From the NCBI GenBank assembly GCA_012934845.2, contig WNNJ02000347.1, positions 124,001-188,000 of the forward strand: a stretch of DNA of 64,000 nucleotides, read 5' to 3'. A program made the translations under genes and the position numbers. The number at the start of each line of letters is the position of its first letter. Position 1 is the stretch's first letter. The notes under the pieces were generated by a model. That model did not search any database, was not told where the DNA came from, and saw nothing but the letters and a program-made list of their open reading frames with translations. Positions 22,316-33,362 of this stretch are shown here, in pieces. The DNA comes from Pomphorhynchus laevis (taxonomy: Eukaryota > Acanthocephala > Palaeacanthocephala > Echinorhynchida > Pomphorhynchidae).

Positions 22316-22505
22316 GTATGAGGATCAAATTGTGCAATCTTTAAATAGCTCGCCCAAACGATTTTAATCATATGTTCGTCGAAGTACGTGTACTAATTGT
22401 GCAATCATTAGATTATCATTTGATCCTACTGGATTTGGCACTGATAGAGTACGTTCTATACTTGATCTTGTATTTTCTCAAAGAGATGGTCAGATATGTG
22501 ACCTA
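22316..22505 (+). mobile_element. LINE family C pieces, out of order
   Basis: Bases 22316-22430 match 28150-28260 of the LINE at 27.7-30.1 kb. Bases 22435-22505 encode an endonuclease segment (RVRSILDLVFSQRDGQICDL) that would lie just upstream of the point where that LINE resumes at 27722. The order is scrambled relative to a normal element. Confidence 0.6.
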
Positions 22506-22640
22506 TCTCTTTAGCGGACGTCAACTTTCTCTCGACGTCCGCCGCGCTTTCTCCTTTATCACATTCAAATACCTCCTCCGTTCACACCTTCTCGACACGT
22601 AATTTACATTTTTGTTTTGTTGTGGTCATGTTTGGAAAAA
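22506..22640 (+). mobile_element. LINE family B, 3' end fragment
   Basis: Closely matches 21325-21435 (CTCTCGACGTCCGCC, TTTATCACATTCAAA, CTCCGTTCACACCTTCTCGACAC) and ends before the 3' hairpin. Confidence 0.65.
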
Positions 22641-22905
22641 ATAGGCGAAGACGTAAAAATCTCGATAAGTTAGATAATTGTTGACTCAATTCCACATGTG
22701 CTTGATAGAAACGTCTATTTAAACTTTAATGCTTGCGTTAAAGCAGTAAAAGCAACGTCAGGATCTTCTTTTGTCACATCAACTAGATTAGACAGGATTA
22801 ACAACCATTCTCAACATCTTACAATAAAATAACAAGTAAAAAAAAATTTTCTTGATTACAACATCTTACAATAAAATAACATACAATTAATTAGAAGAAC
22901 GATTT

Positions 22906-23093
22906 GGATTATAGAAGAACGATTATAGAAGAACGATTATAGAAGAACGATTATAGAAGAACGATTATAGAAGAACGATTATAGAAGAACGATTATAGAA
23001 GAACGATTATAGAAGAACGATTATAGAAGAACGATTATAGAAGAACGATTATAGAAGAACGATTATAGAAGAACGATTATAGAAGAACGATTA
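22906..23093 (+). repeat. 14-bp minisatellite in the LINE 5' leader
   Basis: About 13 near-perfect copies of ATTATAGAAGAACG. They lie about 150 bases upstream of the LINE ORF1 start. Tandem repeats in LINE 5' UTRs can modulate promoter strength; here that is only a possibility. Confidence 0.85.
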
Positions 23094-23237
23094 TCAAGAA
23101 AAAGTTATAAGTGTTCAAGATAATTTCTAAACAACTTAAACAAAAAGAACAACTAGAACAAAAAATTTAAACAGCTTAAACACACAATATATAAACATAC
23201 ATTTACAAAACAACTTGCCAGCGGAACAAAACACATA

Positions 23238-24701
23238 ATGACACGAAAAACATCGAAGCTTAAAGCTAAGAAGTCAAATGTAAACACCGTATCTCTAAAC
23301 GCAAGCATAATTGATGAGTGTACATCTGTCCAAGTCCAGTGTTCGAACGATTTGTGTGACACCTGGACCACTATTTGTATGAGCAAGTTAAAAAAGAATT
23401 CCGATGATGCTTATTTATGTGGCTTTTGTGCTGTGAAGGAGCTTAATATTTTGAGAAGACGTTTGGTCGAATTTGAAGAAGCACATAACCAATCTCTAAG
23501 TCGAACCGTTCTCATGGACGATAAAATATCCTATTCCAAAGCTCAACATCCTTTTAAAAATGTAGTTCCTGTGGATGCGCGGGTTGGTGATGATACGACT
23601 GCCTGCGTTATTCCCCTTGATGAGAATACAAGCGATCGCAAATTGCAACAAATTGCTGATAATACAGTCCCTAAAGTATCACAGACTACGAACGATATGA
23701 CTACATGCGTTGTCGTTGATCGTCCTTCTGCCGATCTTTCTTTACATATTGACAACCGAACTCGGACAACTGGAGCTTATGTAGGCAGCAATGGACCTGT
23801 AGCATCCCGTATTTGTAAGCGGGAATATTTGCGTTCTTCCTATTCAACTCCAAATTCAGTGTCAAGACCGTATGACGAAGTCTCGAAATATATTCTGTCT
23901 GATGAAGCGATTTCACAAAGTGATACACCGAAGATGCCGAATGCTCACAATGCGACATTTCGTAATATCTCAAACAAAGATGGTCAGTGCGTTTCCTCGG
24001 GCAACGCACACGTCACCTTGATGTCACCATCAAGTTCTTTAGAGTCTCATGATTCACATACCCAGACAGACTTATCTAGCTTGCGGAATATTGTTAAAAC
24101 GGATACTCAAATACCCAGCTTACGTGCATGTACAGATACACAATCTGCTGTGTCCTGTGATGGTCTCGATAGGGTGATCTCAAATAAGCGGATATATAAT
24201 AGAGGTTGCTCAGTTATTCTAGCTAATGTGCCCGAGTCTGTCTTCGAGAATGCGCAAGCACGACTGAATGACGACATTCAGAGTTTGAGGTCTATTCTGG
24301 CACATGTACTTGGCTCCTGTGACATTGAGACAGTCCAAAAAGTTAAACTTATCGCTCTTTTCCGTCTAGGTAAGCGTAATGCTTTAAATAATAAACCCCG
24401 ACTACTCAAAGCTGTCTTCCATAACCAACTTCATGCTACCTTAATGTTGAGAAACTCGTTCCGTCTCAAAGGGTCTAATATTCGACTGCTGAAAGATCTT
24501 GATGTATCAGAACGAAAAAAATTATCGAAGGTTAAAAAAGAACTATCATCTCGTGTTGCTAAAGGAGAAACAAATCTCTATGTGAAAAATTTTCAGATTG
24601 TGAAGCGACGCACTTGGCTGAGTTGGAGCCCACTAGTCATGTCGCCTCGCGTGCATTCTGTAATCGAAACGGGCTCGTCTACTCTGCCTATCAGAGTCTA
24701 A
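23238..24701 (+). CDS. LINE family A ORF1 protein (487 aa)
   Basis: The predicted nucleic-acid-binding ORF1 protein of the LINE. Residues 28-64 form a PHD-like zinc finger: C28, C35, C40, W43, C47, C61 and C64, with the typical W three residues after a Cys and a final CxxC pair. A long Ser/Thr-rich linker follows. Residues about 305-430 resemble the RRM-like C-terminal part of CR1-type ORF1 proteins (SVILANVPES, RPRLLKAVF-like words, here KPRLLKAVFHNQ). The start ATG at 23238 follows ACATA. Its end overlaps the open frame of ORF2, in a different frame, so ORF2 may be reached by reinitiation or frameshifting. Confidence 0.8.
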   Translation: MTRKTSKLKAKKSNVNTVSLNASIIDECTSVQVQCSNDLCDTWTTICMSKLKKNSDDAYLCGFCAVKELNILRRRLVEFEEAHNQSLSRTVLMDDKISYSKAQHPFKNVVPVDARVGDDTTACVIPLDENTSDRKLQQIADNTVPKVSQTTNDMTTCVVVDRPSADLSLHIDNRTRTTGAYVGSNGPVASRICKREYLRSSYSTPNSVSRPYDEVSKYILSDEAISQSDTPKMPNAHNATFRNISNKDGQCVSSGNAHVTLMSPSSSLESHDSHTQTDLSSLRNIVKTDTQIPSLRACTDTQSAVSCDGLDRVISNKRIYNRGCSVILANVPESVFENAQARLNDDIQSLRSILAHVLGSCDIETVQKVKLIALFRLGKRNALNNKPRLLKAVFHNQLHATLMLRNSFRLKGSNIRLLKDLDVSERKKLSKVKKELSSRVAKGETNLYVKNFQIVKRRTWLSWSPLVMSPRVHSVIETGSSTLPIRV

Positions 24702-24760
24702 ATGGTTTAGCGTCCGGGTTATTTGGATGTGTAAGGGGTGATAGGAATACTCCCAGAGGT

Positions 24761-27580
24761 ATGTTGGGGCATTGTGAAATACTCCATGGTAATGTTCGCA
24801 GTCTTATATCGAAGATAGATGAACTGAGATATAGAGTTCAGTTAATTCGTCCTAAATTACTCGCTATCACAGAATCATGGCTATATAGTGATATTATTGA
24901 TAATGAAGTCTCCATCCCTGGTTATCTGGTTTTCCGCAGTGATCGTAAAAGTGGAAGAGGTGGAGGTGTTATTCTTTATGTGAGCAACGATGTGAAAGTA
25001 ACTATTCTTAGCACTTCTTCTTCTAATAAAGTCGAAAGTTTGTGGTGTCGGGTAAAATTCATGCATACCGCTCCGCTTGTTCTGGGGGTAGTATATCGTT
25101 CACCCTTGGCCGCCACAGATAAACTGATTGGGGAAGTAGAACTTTATTCTAAATGTACCTCCAATGTTTTAATACTTGGTGACTTGAATATGCCTTCGGT
25201 TGATTGGAATTCGTATACGGCTTTTCCTACTTGTGACCATGCTTCCTATGACCTTCTGGAGTGTATCATCTATTGTGGTTTAACTCAGCATGTTCAAAAT
25301 TACACTCGTTTTGCTAGTGACAGTAGATCTCTATTAGATGTATGTTTATCTTCGAACAGTGAGATTATTAACGCTATCCGTTATGATGCCCCGATCGGTA
25401 TGTCTGATCATTGCGTATTGATCATTAGGTTAAGGTTTCAAGAAGATACTCGAGGTCCGCGTGAAAATCAAGTGGTTAATGCTTTCAAAACCAACACAGG
25501 TGCAATTAAGTCAATACTTTCAACAGCTACCTGGCCAGATCCCGCTGTTGTTGGAGTACACGGCGCGTGGAATTACTTTCAGAGAACCTTAGAGTCGCTG
25601 CTTATTTTATTCTCTCCACTTAGAAGCAGGACACGTCGAAAAGATTCTCCCTGGTTCGATTCTGAGTTACGTTCAGCATTGAGGACTCGTAATTTGATCT
25701 TCAATCGCTACAAAGTTGGGGAGTGTAGTTATGATGTTTTTAAACAGGCAAGAAATTTATTCAATTCATTGAAGAGAAAGAAGCGGTGTGCATTTGAGAA
25801 TGCATTAGCTAACAAGTGTAAATACGATTTAAAGGTCCTTTTTCAGTACCTATCAAGCAGGGGAGCTGTTGATTCTTCGATTTGTCACTACTTCTATGAC
25901 ATTTCTGCGAATGACCTAGCTGAAGAGTTTGCGGCACACTATTGCACTTCAGTAGAGCCCGCAAATGAACATCAAACTTTTTGTATGGAATCTCGTGTGC
26001 TGAACACTTACTCTGACACGTGTCTTGAGTTGGACCTTGACAATTTGATAACGCCAGCTAAAGTCTATTCCGAATTACGCCGTCTAAAAGCAAATAATTC
26101 AAGAGGTTGTGACTTACTACCTTCTGTTTATCTGCGCAGATTAGCAGGCTCAATTTGCGTTCCTCTCTGTGCAATTTTTCGCCAGTCAATCTTGGAAAGA
26201 TCTCTTCCTAATGTGTGGAAGCAGTCAATTGTTCTTCCCTACTTCAAGAAGGGAGATCGCTCTTCCGTCGAGAATTATAGGCCGGTGAGCATTACCTGCA
26301 TTTGCTGTAGAGTGTTGGAGAGGTTTGTGCATCGCTACATGGTTGAGTTTTTTCGTGTAGGAAAAATTTTAGTCCCTAATCAGCACGGATTTCGGGAGGG
26401 TTATTCAACTGTTTCAAATTTGCTTGATGCTCATCTTGATTGGACAGCGAATAAGACACATTATATCGATACAGACATTATATTCTTCGACTTTTCTAAA
26501 GCTTTTGATAGAGTAGATCATGGTCTACTTCTTCAGAAACTTGTCAATACTGGACTCCCAAACATAATAGTTGATTGGATTAGAGAATTTCTTCGTGATC
26601 GTTGCTTTCGAGTACTTGTCGATTGGTCATTATCTGTGTCTAGAGAATGTCATATTGGAGTACCTCAAGGTTCAGTTTTGGGTCCGCTTTTATTCAGCAT
26701 TTATGTTAACGATTTGCCTGGGTGCATTCGCTCTCGATCATGTTTGTATGCAGATGACTTAAAAATATGGCGGCCCATTCATTCATGTGAGGATGTTGAT
26801 AATTTGCAAACTGACATAGATAATTTGGAGTTGTGGGCGGCGTTAAACAAGCTTGTGATAAATGTTTCGAAATGCAAACACATGCGTATTATTGGTAATG
26901 CTCGCAAGCAACTAACATCAGCTTGTTACACATATAAGGACTGTATTGTGGAAAGTGTCGATAGTTACAAAGATTTAGGAGTATGGGTTACCTCTAATTT
27001 ATCAACCAAAAAGCACACTGATCAAGCTTGTGCCAACTCCAATAAAATGATAGGTATGATTCGACGCGCGTTTGTTCGCGTTAATCCGACTGCTCTTCGG
27101 CCTCTGATTTTAGCACATGTATTGAGTAGACTTTTATATGCAGCTCCGGTTGTATACCCACGTACTGTGCATGAACATAAGAAATCAGAGAGGGTACTTC
27201 GCAGGGCAACAAAGCTAGCACCAACGTTGGCGTCGCTGCCTTATGAAGACAGACTGAGATCATTAGGACTTGAGACCGTCACATGGACCCGTCGGTACAT
27301 GGATATGTGCCTTGTTTGGCATTTATTCCAACGTCCTCATCACCCTCTTCGGAGTAGGGTTCAACTACGTTGTTCAAATGTTCTTCGCGGTCATTCTTTA
27401 ACTATTCGAAGAAACAGAGTACAGAAATTGGGCGCGATGCAATTTGATAGAAGAATTGTTGAGCTGTGGAACAACCTTGATGCAGACACCGTTGGATGCA
27501 GTTTACTTAGTGCTTTTAAAAGAAGACTACGAATGGATCAAGCAATGTTTCGTGTTGCATTTCCTTATTTTAAAAACTAA
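24761..27580 (+). CDS. LINE family A ORF2: endonuclease and reverse transcriptase (939 aa)
   Basis: The enzyme of the LINE. An APE-type endonuclease comes first: HGNVRSL (Asn, residue about 10), ITESW (Glu, about 39), YRSP, GDLNMPSVDW (about 140) and GMSDHC (His, about 214). A reverse transcriptase follows: FKKGDRSSVENYRPVS, QHGFREGYST, motif A FDFSKAFDR (about 575), motif B GVPQGSVLGPLLF (about 633), motif C YADD (about 662) and a thumb. All catalytic residues are present and there is no internal stop, so the protein looks functional. The first ATG in frame is 24761. The frame is open upstream into ORF1, to at least 24614. The length is normal for CR1/Jockey-type elements. Confidence 0.85.
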   Translation: MLGHCEILHGNVRSLISKIDELRYRVQLIRPKLLAITESWLYSDIIDNEVSIPGYLVFRSDRKSGRGGGVILYVSNDVKVTILSTSSSNKVESLWCRVKFMHTAPLVLGVVYRSPLAATDKLIGEVELYSKCTSNVLILGDLNMPSVDWNSYTAFPTCDHASYDLLECIIYCGLTQHVQNYTRFASDSRSLLDVCLSSNSEIINAIRYDAPIGMSDHCVLIIRLRFQEDTRGPRENQVVNAFKTNTGAIKSILSTATWPDPAVVGVHGAWNYFQRTLESLLILFSPLRSRTRRKDSPWFDSELRSALRTRNLIFNRYKVGECSYDVFKQARNLFNSLKRKKRCAFENALANKCKYDLKVLFQYLSSRGAVDSSICHYFYDISANDLAEEFAAHYCTSVEPANEHQTFCMESRVLNTYSDTCLELDLDNLITPAKVYSELRRLKANNSRGCDLLPSVYLRRLAGSICVPLCAIFRQSILERSLPNVWKQSIVLPYFKKGDRSSVENYRPVSITCICCRVLERFVHRYMVEFFRVGKILVPNQHGFREGYSTVSNLLDAHLDWTANKTHYIDTDIIFFDFSKAFDRVDHGLLLQKLVNTGLPNIIVDWIREFLRDRCFRVLVDWSLSVSRECHIGVPQGSVLGPLLFSIYVNDLPGCIRSRSCLYADDLKIWRPIHSCEDVDNLQTDIDNLELWAALNKLVINVSKCKHMRIIGNARKQLTSACYTYKDCIVESVDSYKDLGVWVTSNLSTKKHTDQACANSNKMIGMIRRAFVRVNPTALRPLILAHVLSRLLYAAPVVYPRTVHEHKKSERVLRRATKLAPTLASLPYEDRLRSLGLETVTWTRRYMDMCLVWHLFQRPHHPLRSRVQLRCSNVLRGHSLTIRRNRVQKLGAMQFDRRIVELWNNLDADTVGCSLLSAFKRRLRMDQAMFRVAFPYFKN

Positions 27581-27721
27581 TTAATTTATTTACGAACTTA
27601 TTGTGAGCCAGCTATTTGAGCTAATGCTCGTATGTTGTTGAATGTATAATAATAATAATAATGTTAGAGTGCGCTGGCACGCATTTGCCATGTTAAAATA
27701 ATATTTTTTCTTTCTTTTTTT

Positions 27722-30115
27722 CTATCCCATAATCATCCAATAGGAGAAAGTGAACACTGTGTTTTGGTGTTTAAGCTGACTATAGCTTCAGATATTCTTG
27801 CAATCGATGCCGAACCTTCATTGACGAAGAGATCACAGCATCATGTTGATGTTGAGATGTTACAACAGTTTGTGTCCTCGTTGAACTTTGAGTGTGGTGA
27901 TGTTGGAAGCCAGAAACGATGGTATTTCATTCGAGATTTACTGTTTCGTATATCTGATTATTTTGCTCCGCGTAGATTAATAAGTAAAACTGCTCATAAG
28001 AAGCCTTCGTGGTTTGACAGTAGTCTACGTGAAGCTCTCAAAAGACGCAACACTTTTGTTCCGAAGGTGTAGACATAAAGGTAATTTGATTGCTCAATTC
28101 AAACTTGCTCGCAATGCATATAAACGCCTCAGAATTAAGAAACGTATGGAATATGAGGACCAAATTGTGCAATCTTTAAATAGCTGTTTCAAACGCTTTT
28201 GGTCATATGTTCGTCAAAGTACGCGTACTTATTGTGCAATCACTAGATTATCATCGGACAGTAAGTTGCTTGATTCCCCTTCTGACGTTGCTAATGAGTT
28301 CGCTAATGCATTTGACATACATAATGCTAGCTCGACCATAGAGGATAGTGTTCAGTCAGTCAGTTTTCCTACATGCATTAGTGGTCCCATTGTAATCAAT
28401 GTGGATGATGTGGCTTGGATGTTATCACATTTGTCGTCTTCATCTTCTTCAGGTCCTGATGATATTCATCCGTATCTACTCAGGGTGCTGAGTCAACATT
28501 TGACTCCTTCGATCATTAGCTTGTTTCAGGGATCTTTAAAAAGCTGGAGGTACCGTTTGAATGGAGGAGTGCGATAGTGGTGGCGGTATTCAAAAAGGAT
28601 GACCCGCAGCTAGCAGACAACTATCGAGCTATAATAATACAAATAATAATACAAATTTATTTAATGTGACAAATGCGTACAAGCTGTACGCTTACAAGTC
28701 CACAAACAAAAATGAAAAAGTCAAGCGGATAAATTGTTAAAATGGGATCGGATTTGTCGTTTGAAGCACTGCAGGGAAGTTGATTGGCGTATATGAATGG
28801 GCAGATGATTCCACGATAGAGGAGCAGCCACCAGGAAGGAGCGGAGTCCAAAGGAGGTAGAGTAGTTTGGGACATGTAAAAGAAGGGAATTACAGGAACG
28901 CAAGGAACAGTAAACAGGACGAGAATTAAGTCTTACAAGTCATTATAAGTCTTACAAGTCATTTGGGTAAGGTACTGGAAAGGATCATCCACGAACATAT
29001 ATTCAGATACTTGAGCATTTCGGGTCAACATAGCTTTATGCAACATGGCTTCAGAAACGGACGTTATTGCTTTACCAACCTTGTTTTCTTGTGAGGCCTG
29101 GATTGTCTCAAGGAAAGGCAGTTGACGTAATTCTGTTCGATTTTAGTCGTGCGTTTGATCGTGTTCCCCATAGTCTCCTCATTCAAACAGTGGCCAGCTA
29201 CGGCATTAATAGCTCAGTTATAGGATGAATTAGAGATTTTCTATCTAACAGATCTTTCAGAGTTTGAGTTGGTAGTACCGTATCCTCACCACATTTTATT
29301 ACGTCAGGAGTTCATCAGGGTTCTATACTAGGACCTTTATTGTTTAACATGTTCATGAACAGTTTATTCACACAACTCCATTGTCCGTGTTTAGACGACA
29401 TCAAAATATGGTGTGAGGTCATATCTTCAGATGACCATATCCGCGTACAGCGTGACATTGACAGGGTTTATGCATGGAGTGTTAATACTGGGGTATTGTT
29501 AAACATTTCTAAGTGCTCACACATTCGTCTCGGCAGGTCCAATGTGTCTTATTGTATAGTGTCAAGACATTTAGTTCATTTCGATTAGTCAGGTTCGTGA
29601 TATTGGCATACTTATGCAATCGACAATTAAAACTAGAATGAATACTGAAAGACGTTGCAGTTCAGCAAGGAAGATGATTTATCTGATTAAAACTTGCTTC
29701 TTGTCAATATCTGCTCAATGTTTTGCTCGGATCTATACTGCGCTTGTTCGTCCCTATATCGAATATGCTATCCATGCGTCATTCCATTCCACAACAGGTG
29801 AAATGAGAGATTTTGAGATAATTCTACGTCGCGGCAGCAAGCTCGTTCGACGATGTAAAATGACGATTTATAGCGATCGTTTAACTTCAATAGGCGTTAA
29901 ATCAGTGGAAGCCATACTACTCGTTCTGGATCTATTTGCGTTGTGGTCTATAGTAAAGGGGATAAACGGCTATCCAAGTGAATGTGTTGAATTGAATGTC
30001 CGACAAAGTCGCAGGAGTCATTCTCTCGCGTTAATCGCAAGACAAATTGGAAGGAATAATAATAACACAACAATTTTCGTGAGTCATATGAACGATATTA
30101 ATAATATTTGATTTA
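27722..30115 (+). mobile_element. LINE family C, decayed, interrupted copy
   Basis: It starts inside the endonuclease (PIGESEHCVLVFKL at about 27740, the SDH motif changed to SEH). It continues through a PWFDS/SWFDS-like linker, the GPDDIHPYLLRVLS block (28455) and the FKKDDPQ..NYR block (28590). After an insertion at about 28636-28945 it resumes (LGKVLERIIHEH, HGFRNG). Motif C reads LDD rather than YADD, and frames change several times. The thumb and C-terminus run to 30111, and a short 3' UTR with AATAAA follows. It is dead but still recognisable along its length. Confidence 0.75.
28636..28945 (-). mobile_element. LINE family B 3' end inserted in LINE C
   Basis: A minus-strand 3' fragment of family B: the C-terminal words SFGLRSFLVAAPLSWN and then the 3' hairpin and tail (reverse complement of TTTATTTAATGTGACAAATGCG at 28653). 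It splits the reverse transcriptase of LINE C. A 17-base word, AAGTCTTACAAGTCATT, is duplicated at its far edge. Confidence 0.75.
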
Positions 30116-30239
30116 TAAATAAAACTGTATTGTTTTTCATTCACTCGATGGCGGTATTGTCATTTAGCAAAGGACCGGAAAAAGTTCGTGTATTAAATAG
30201 TTATTTATCTAAAAATAATTAGATAGATATATATGGTTA

Positions 30240-30415
30240 TTTAATACCCTATTCCCCTTTTTCCTTCCTATTTCTCAATTTCCTCCTATTCCGTTCGCTT
30301 TTTCTTCCCTTTTCCCTCTTTTCCCACTCCCCTTTAAACCTTTCCCCTTCATTCTTCTTTATTTTATTTCACTTCTCCCATTTTCATCCCCTTTCAATAA
30401 CCCTTCCCCTGTCTA
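30240..30415 (+). repeat. Polypyrimidine tract (about 170 bases of C and T)
   Basis: Nearly uninterrupted CCTTTT, CCTTCC and TTTCCC words on the plus strand, just beyond the end of LINE C. It is a candidate triplex-forming tract or the remnant of a LINE tail. Confidence 0.7.
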
Positions 30416-31544
30416 ATTTTATTTAACAAATGAGATATCTGAATTATTTTTTAAAAATCTTTTATCAAGTTTATTTATCATATACATAATATCTAAACAT
30501 CAAACGACACTACACCCGAATAGCCTCACTTGCATATCTCTAATAATAAGAACTCACTACCGAACCGACCATTTCAGCAATACCTAAAGTCTGAGATTTG
30601 TTTCTAATTATCTGAAATACTTAAAAATATGTCCAGTACACATCAATGGTATAATTGATTATATGTCAGGTTACTGATCCACACCAGTCCAGTATCCATT
30701 ATTTACAAACATATTAATTTAGCTAAAATTGTAAATCTTTGTAAACTAATTGGTTCTGCCAGCATTGGTGTAATTGTGTGACCAAACGACGGACATCTGA
30801 AAAGCTTGATTGTGGACGACTTGAAAAGTAATCGACAATTTCTCGACGATTTTTTGTTCAAAATCGGATAGAATGTCTTTGATAAAACAGCAACTTGTAA
30901 CGTTATAAGCCGTGTCTTAGGAACATGAACCGATAGATATAATAGCACAATTTCTGGATTGAATGAAGTCCACATCGGAATGAAGAGTACATAGTCAATG
31001 TATCTTTTGAATGAAGAGTACACATACACAATTAGCAGGAGCAATTGTTTTGTTACTCAGATAGGACATAGTAGTAACATAGCGTTAATTAGTGTTGACA
31101 ACATAGGACAGCAATTTATTCTGTTGATAGCAGTTGACTATCGAAATTTCGATATTTAAATAAAATAACTTTTTACTATACTCTCTCCACTAATTAACAA
31201 CAGAAAAAATGAGTGAACAGTCTATTTATAATATATAACGCAGCTTTGCGTCGCTTTACCCTCGGATATATTACACGTTACTTGTGATTGTAACATCTAG
31301 CAATGAAATAATTCGAAAGTGAACGTAAATTCACTCTGGAAGAATGTTCAAGGAATGTCTCTGAACTAAATTAAATAATGAATAAAAAGTAAATGTCAAA
31401 AAAGCAAATAAATGAAAATACGACCGAAATATTTCCTGTGTATAGTACGGAAATTATAAAAATTGACTAACTGACATGTGATATTTAGAGTAAATTGTTG
31501 TTTTTACATTTATAGATATTTTGAATAAAGCCATTTATTTGTGT
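30416..31544. other. Unassigned DNA
   Basis: No gene is recognised. The open minus-strand frame at 30703-31044 has no family resemblance and no splice support. Confidence 0.35.
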
Positions 31545-32990
31545 TTCATTTCATTTTTTTCAAAATATTGTCCATGGATAAACTATTACAGTCGTCAATC
31601 CTCGACCTATGTCCTGATCATGCTAATTGTGAACGATAATGGAATTATTGGCTTTAGCTATACGAAGCATTAATTCGTTAAATTGCGGATATTAAAGAAG
31701 TCCAAAAATCCGATATTTTGATTAACGACATACCATCATCAGTTTTTGAACTGATTGACGGTTCTGAATCTTACGATGCATCTATCTTTGTCTTGAAGAA
31801 AGCTTTTCAAAAATATACAAGTGATGTATTTATCCGTCACAAACTTCGCAGTCTACGACAAGAATCAGCCCAAACAATAGACCAATACATTCGATTTCTA
31901 GAATCGCTGGGTCACATTTAAAGCTACATAAGCAGAGGAAAGGAACGTTATAACTTGTTTTTACGTGATACGTTTGTGGCCGGAATCGTTTCACAAACCA
32001 TTCGCGAGCGATTATTAGAGAATCAAATTCTGATGAGATACTTTCAATTAATGAAGTCGACGCTCAATTACCATCTGATATCGTGAATACAGAACATTCG
32101 ACAGTAGTTGTGCTGCAATCCAAAATTATCAAAAATGCTATTTTCGCGGGAATTCGAAACATTCACGTTCTAGTTGACCAGCTCGTGATGTACGTTGCCG
32201 AAAATGTAACAAACATTCACTTTGCGAAAGTCGGGCGGTCAATACATTCAATATCCTCGGCCGTAATAGATACAACTTTATCGATAGAAACCACTTAAGA
32301 AAATTTATCTAAGCCAAAAGTATACGAAATAACAATTAGTAGGCGAGCTTGTCATGCATTATTAGACAGTGGAAGTGCTATTAATTTAATTTGAAGTAAT
32401 GTGATTAAGGCGTGTCAGCTTATCGAGCAATCGTCGAACCTAACGGTCAGCATGGCCTCGTCAATGCATAAATTCTCATTGAAAAGCATGGTATCTTGCT
32501 TGGTTCGTTTTAACGACATGTGCTATACTGACGTTCGTTTGTTCGTCCTTCCAAACTTGGTTACATACGTGATTTAATGAAGCTCTTCATGAATCTTCAT
32601 TATGATATAACGTTGAAATTAAATGGCAACTAACCTCAACTTGAAGTGAATTCAGTTATGAAAACCGAATCATCTTCATTATTTTCACATTGATTGCGCA
32701 AAATTGATGCACCAATTGATTGCGTAAAATTAATTCATGCAAACTCATATTATGACATCACCGAGAGAGGAAATGGTATTGAGGATACTACATCTACTCG
32801 GTACTTATCAAGATCACCAGTTACCGCTAAATCAATCGATGATAATTCGGACAAACACTTGGATCATGTATATCCAATCAATGATAGTAATGTCAATGAA
32901 GAAACTCCGGAGTCATGAGAAAATAATATGAGCGATCCACTTGTACAAAGAGACTCAAACCTTAATGATGTAAAAGAATGATTGAGCGAG
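31545..32990 (+). mobile_element. Fossil Ty3/Gypsy-like retroelement, gag-protease part
   Basis: A broken LTR-retrotransposon fragment. In order it shows a gag-like region, a zinc-knuckle-like Cys/His region near 32150 and an aspartic protease region with the DSG signature near 32370. No reverse transcriptase or integrase was seen, so the rest is missing. It carries many breaks (roughly ten) and is probably old. The LTRs were not identified with confidence. Confidence 0.6.
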
Positions 32991-33284
32991 TATCGTGGAC
33001 GGACTTAATGAATATTTGGATAAAGTTCCAACCATGGAATTTAAACGATATTCATGAAAACCAAACGACTAGCATACATATCTAAATATATCGCTGGAGT
33101 GAATGATATGTGATATTTATAGTTATCTACGTGTTTGGTTCACTAATTTAATTATCATCACTCAATTATCATATTTTTAAGTTCATCGTTGGCAATACTA
33201 ACGCTAAACCTGGCATATCGCAGCATTCACATATTCTTACCAATGTACAATACTGAATTTGATTATTTTTTATTTTAATTTATT

Positions 33285-33345
33285 GTTGGACCTGTAAATG
33301 GCTCCGTCCATATTTGCCACATTAAATAAATTCTATTCTATCACA
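33285..33345 (+). mobile_element. LINE-type 3' tail
   Basis: Contains GACCTGTAAATGG, CCATATTTGCCACATTAAAT and AATTCTATTCTATC, the tail form shared by families A and B in the window. No coding part is attached, so only the terminal bases of a LINE are here. Confidence 0.55.
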
Positions 33346-33362
33346 GGTAGAATATAATTTAT

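Larger units (their letters stand above)
22640..27715 (+). mobile_element. LINE family A, apparently full length
   Basis: A CR1/Jockey-like non-LTR retrotransposon about 5 kb long, inferred to be the most intact element in the window. It has a 5' leader with a 14-bp tandem array (22906-23093), ORF1 at 23238-24701 and an overlapping ORF2 to 27580, both open. Its 3' UTR contains AATAATAATAAT and the hairpin GTGCGCTGGCACGC followed by ATTTGCCATGTTAAAATAA. The exact 5' border is not determined. It lies between two parts of LINE family C, which it appears to have interrupted. Confidence 0.75.
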
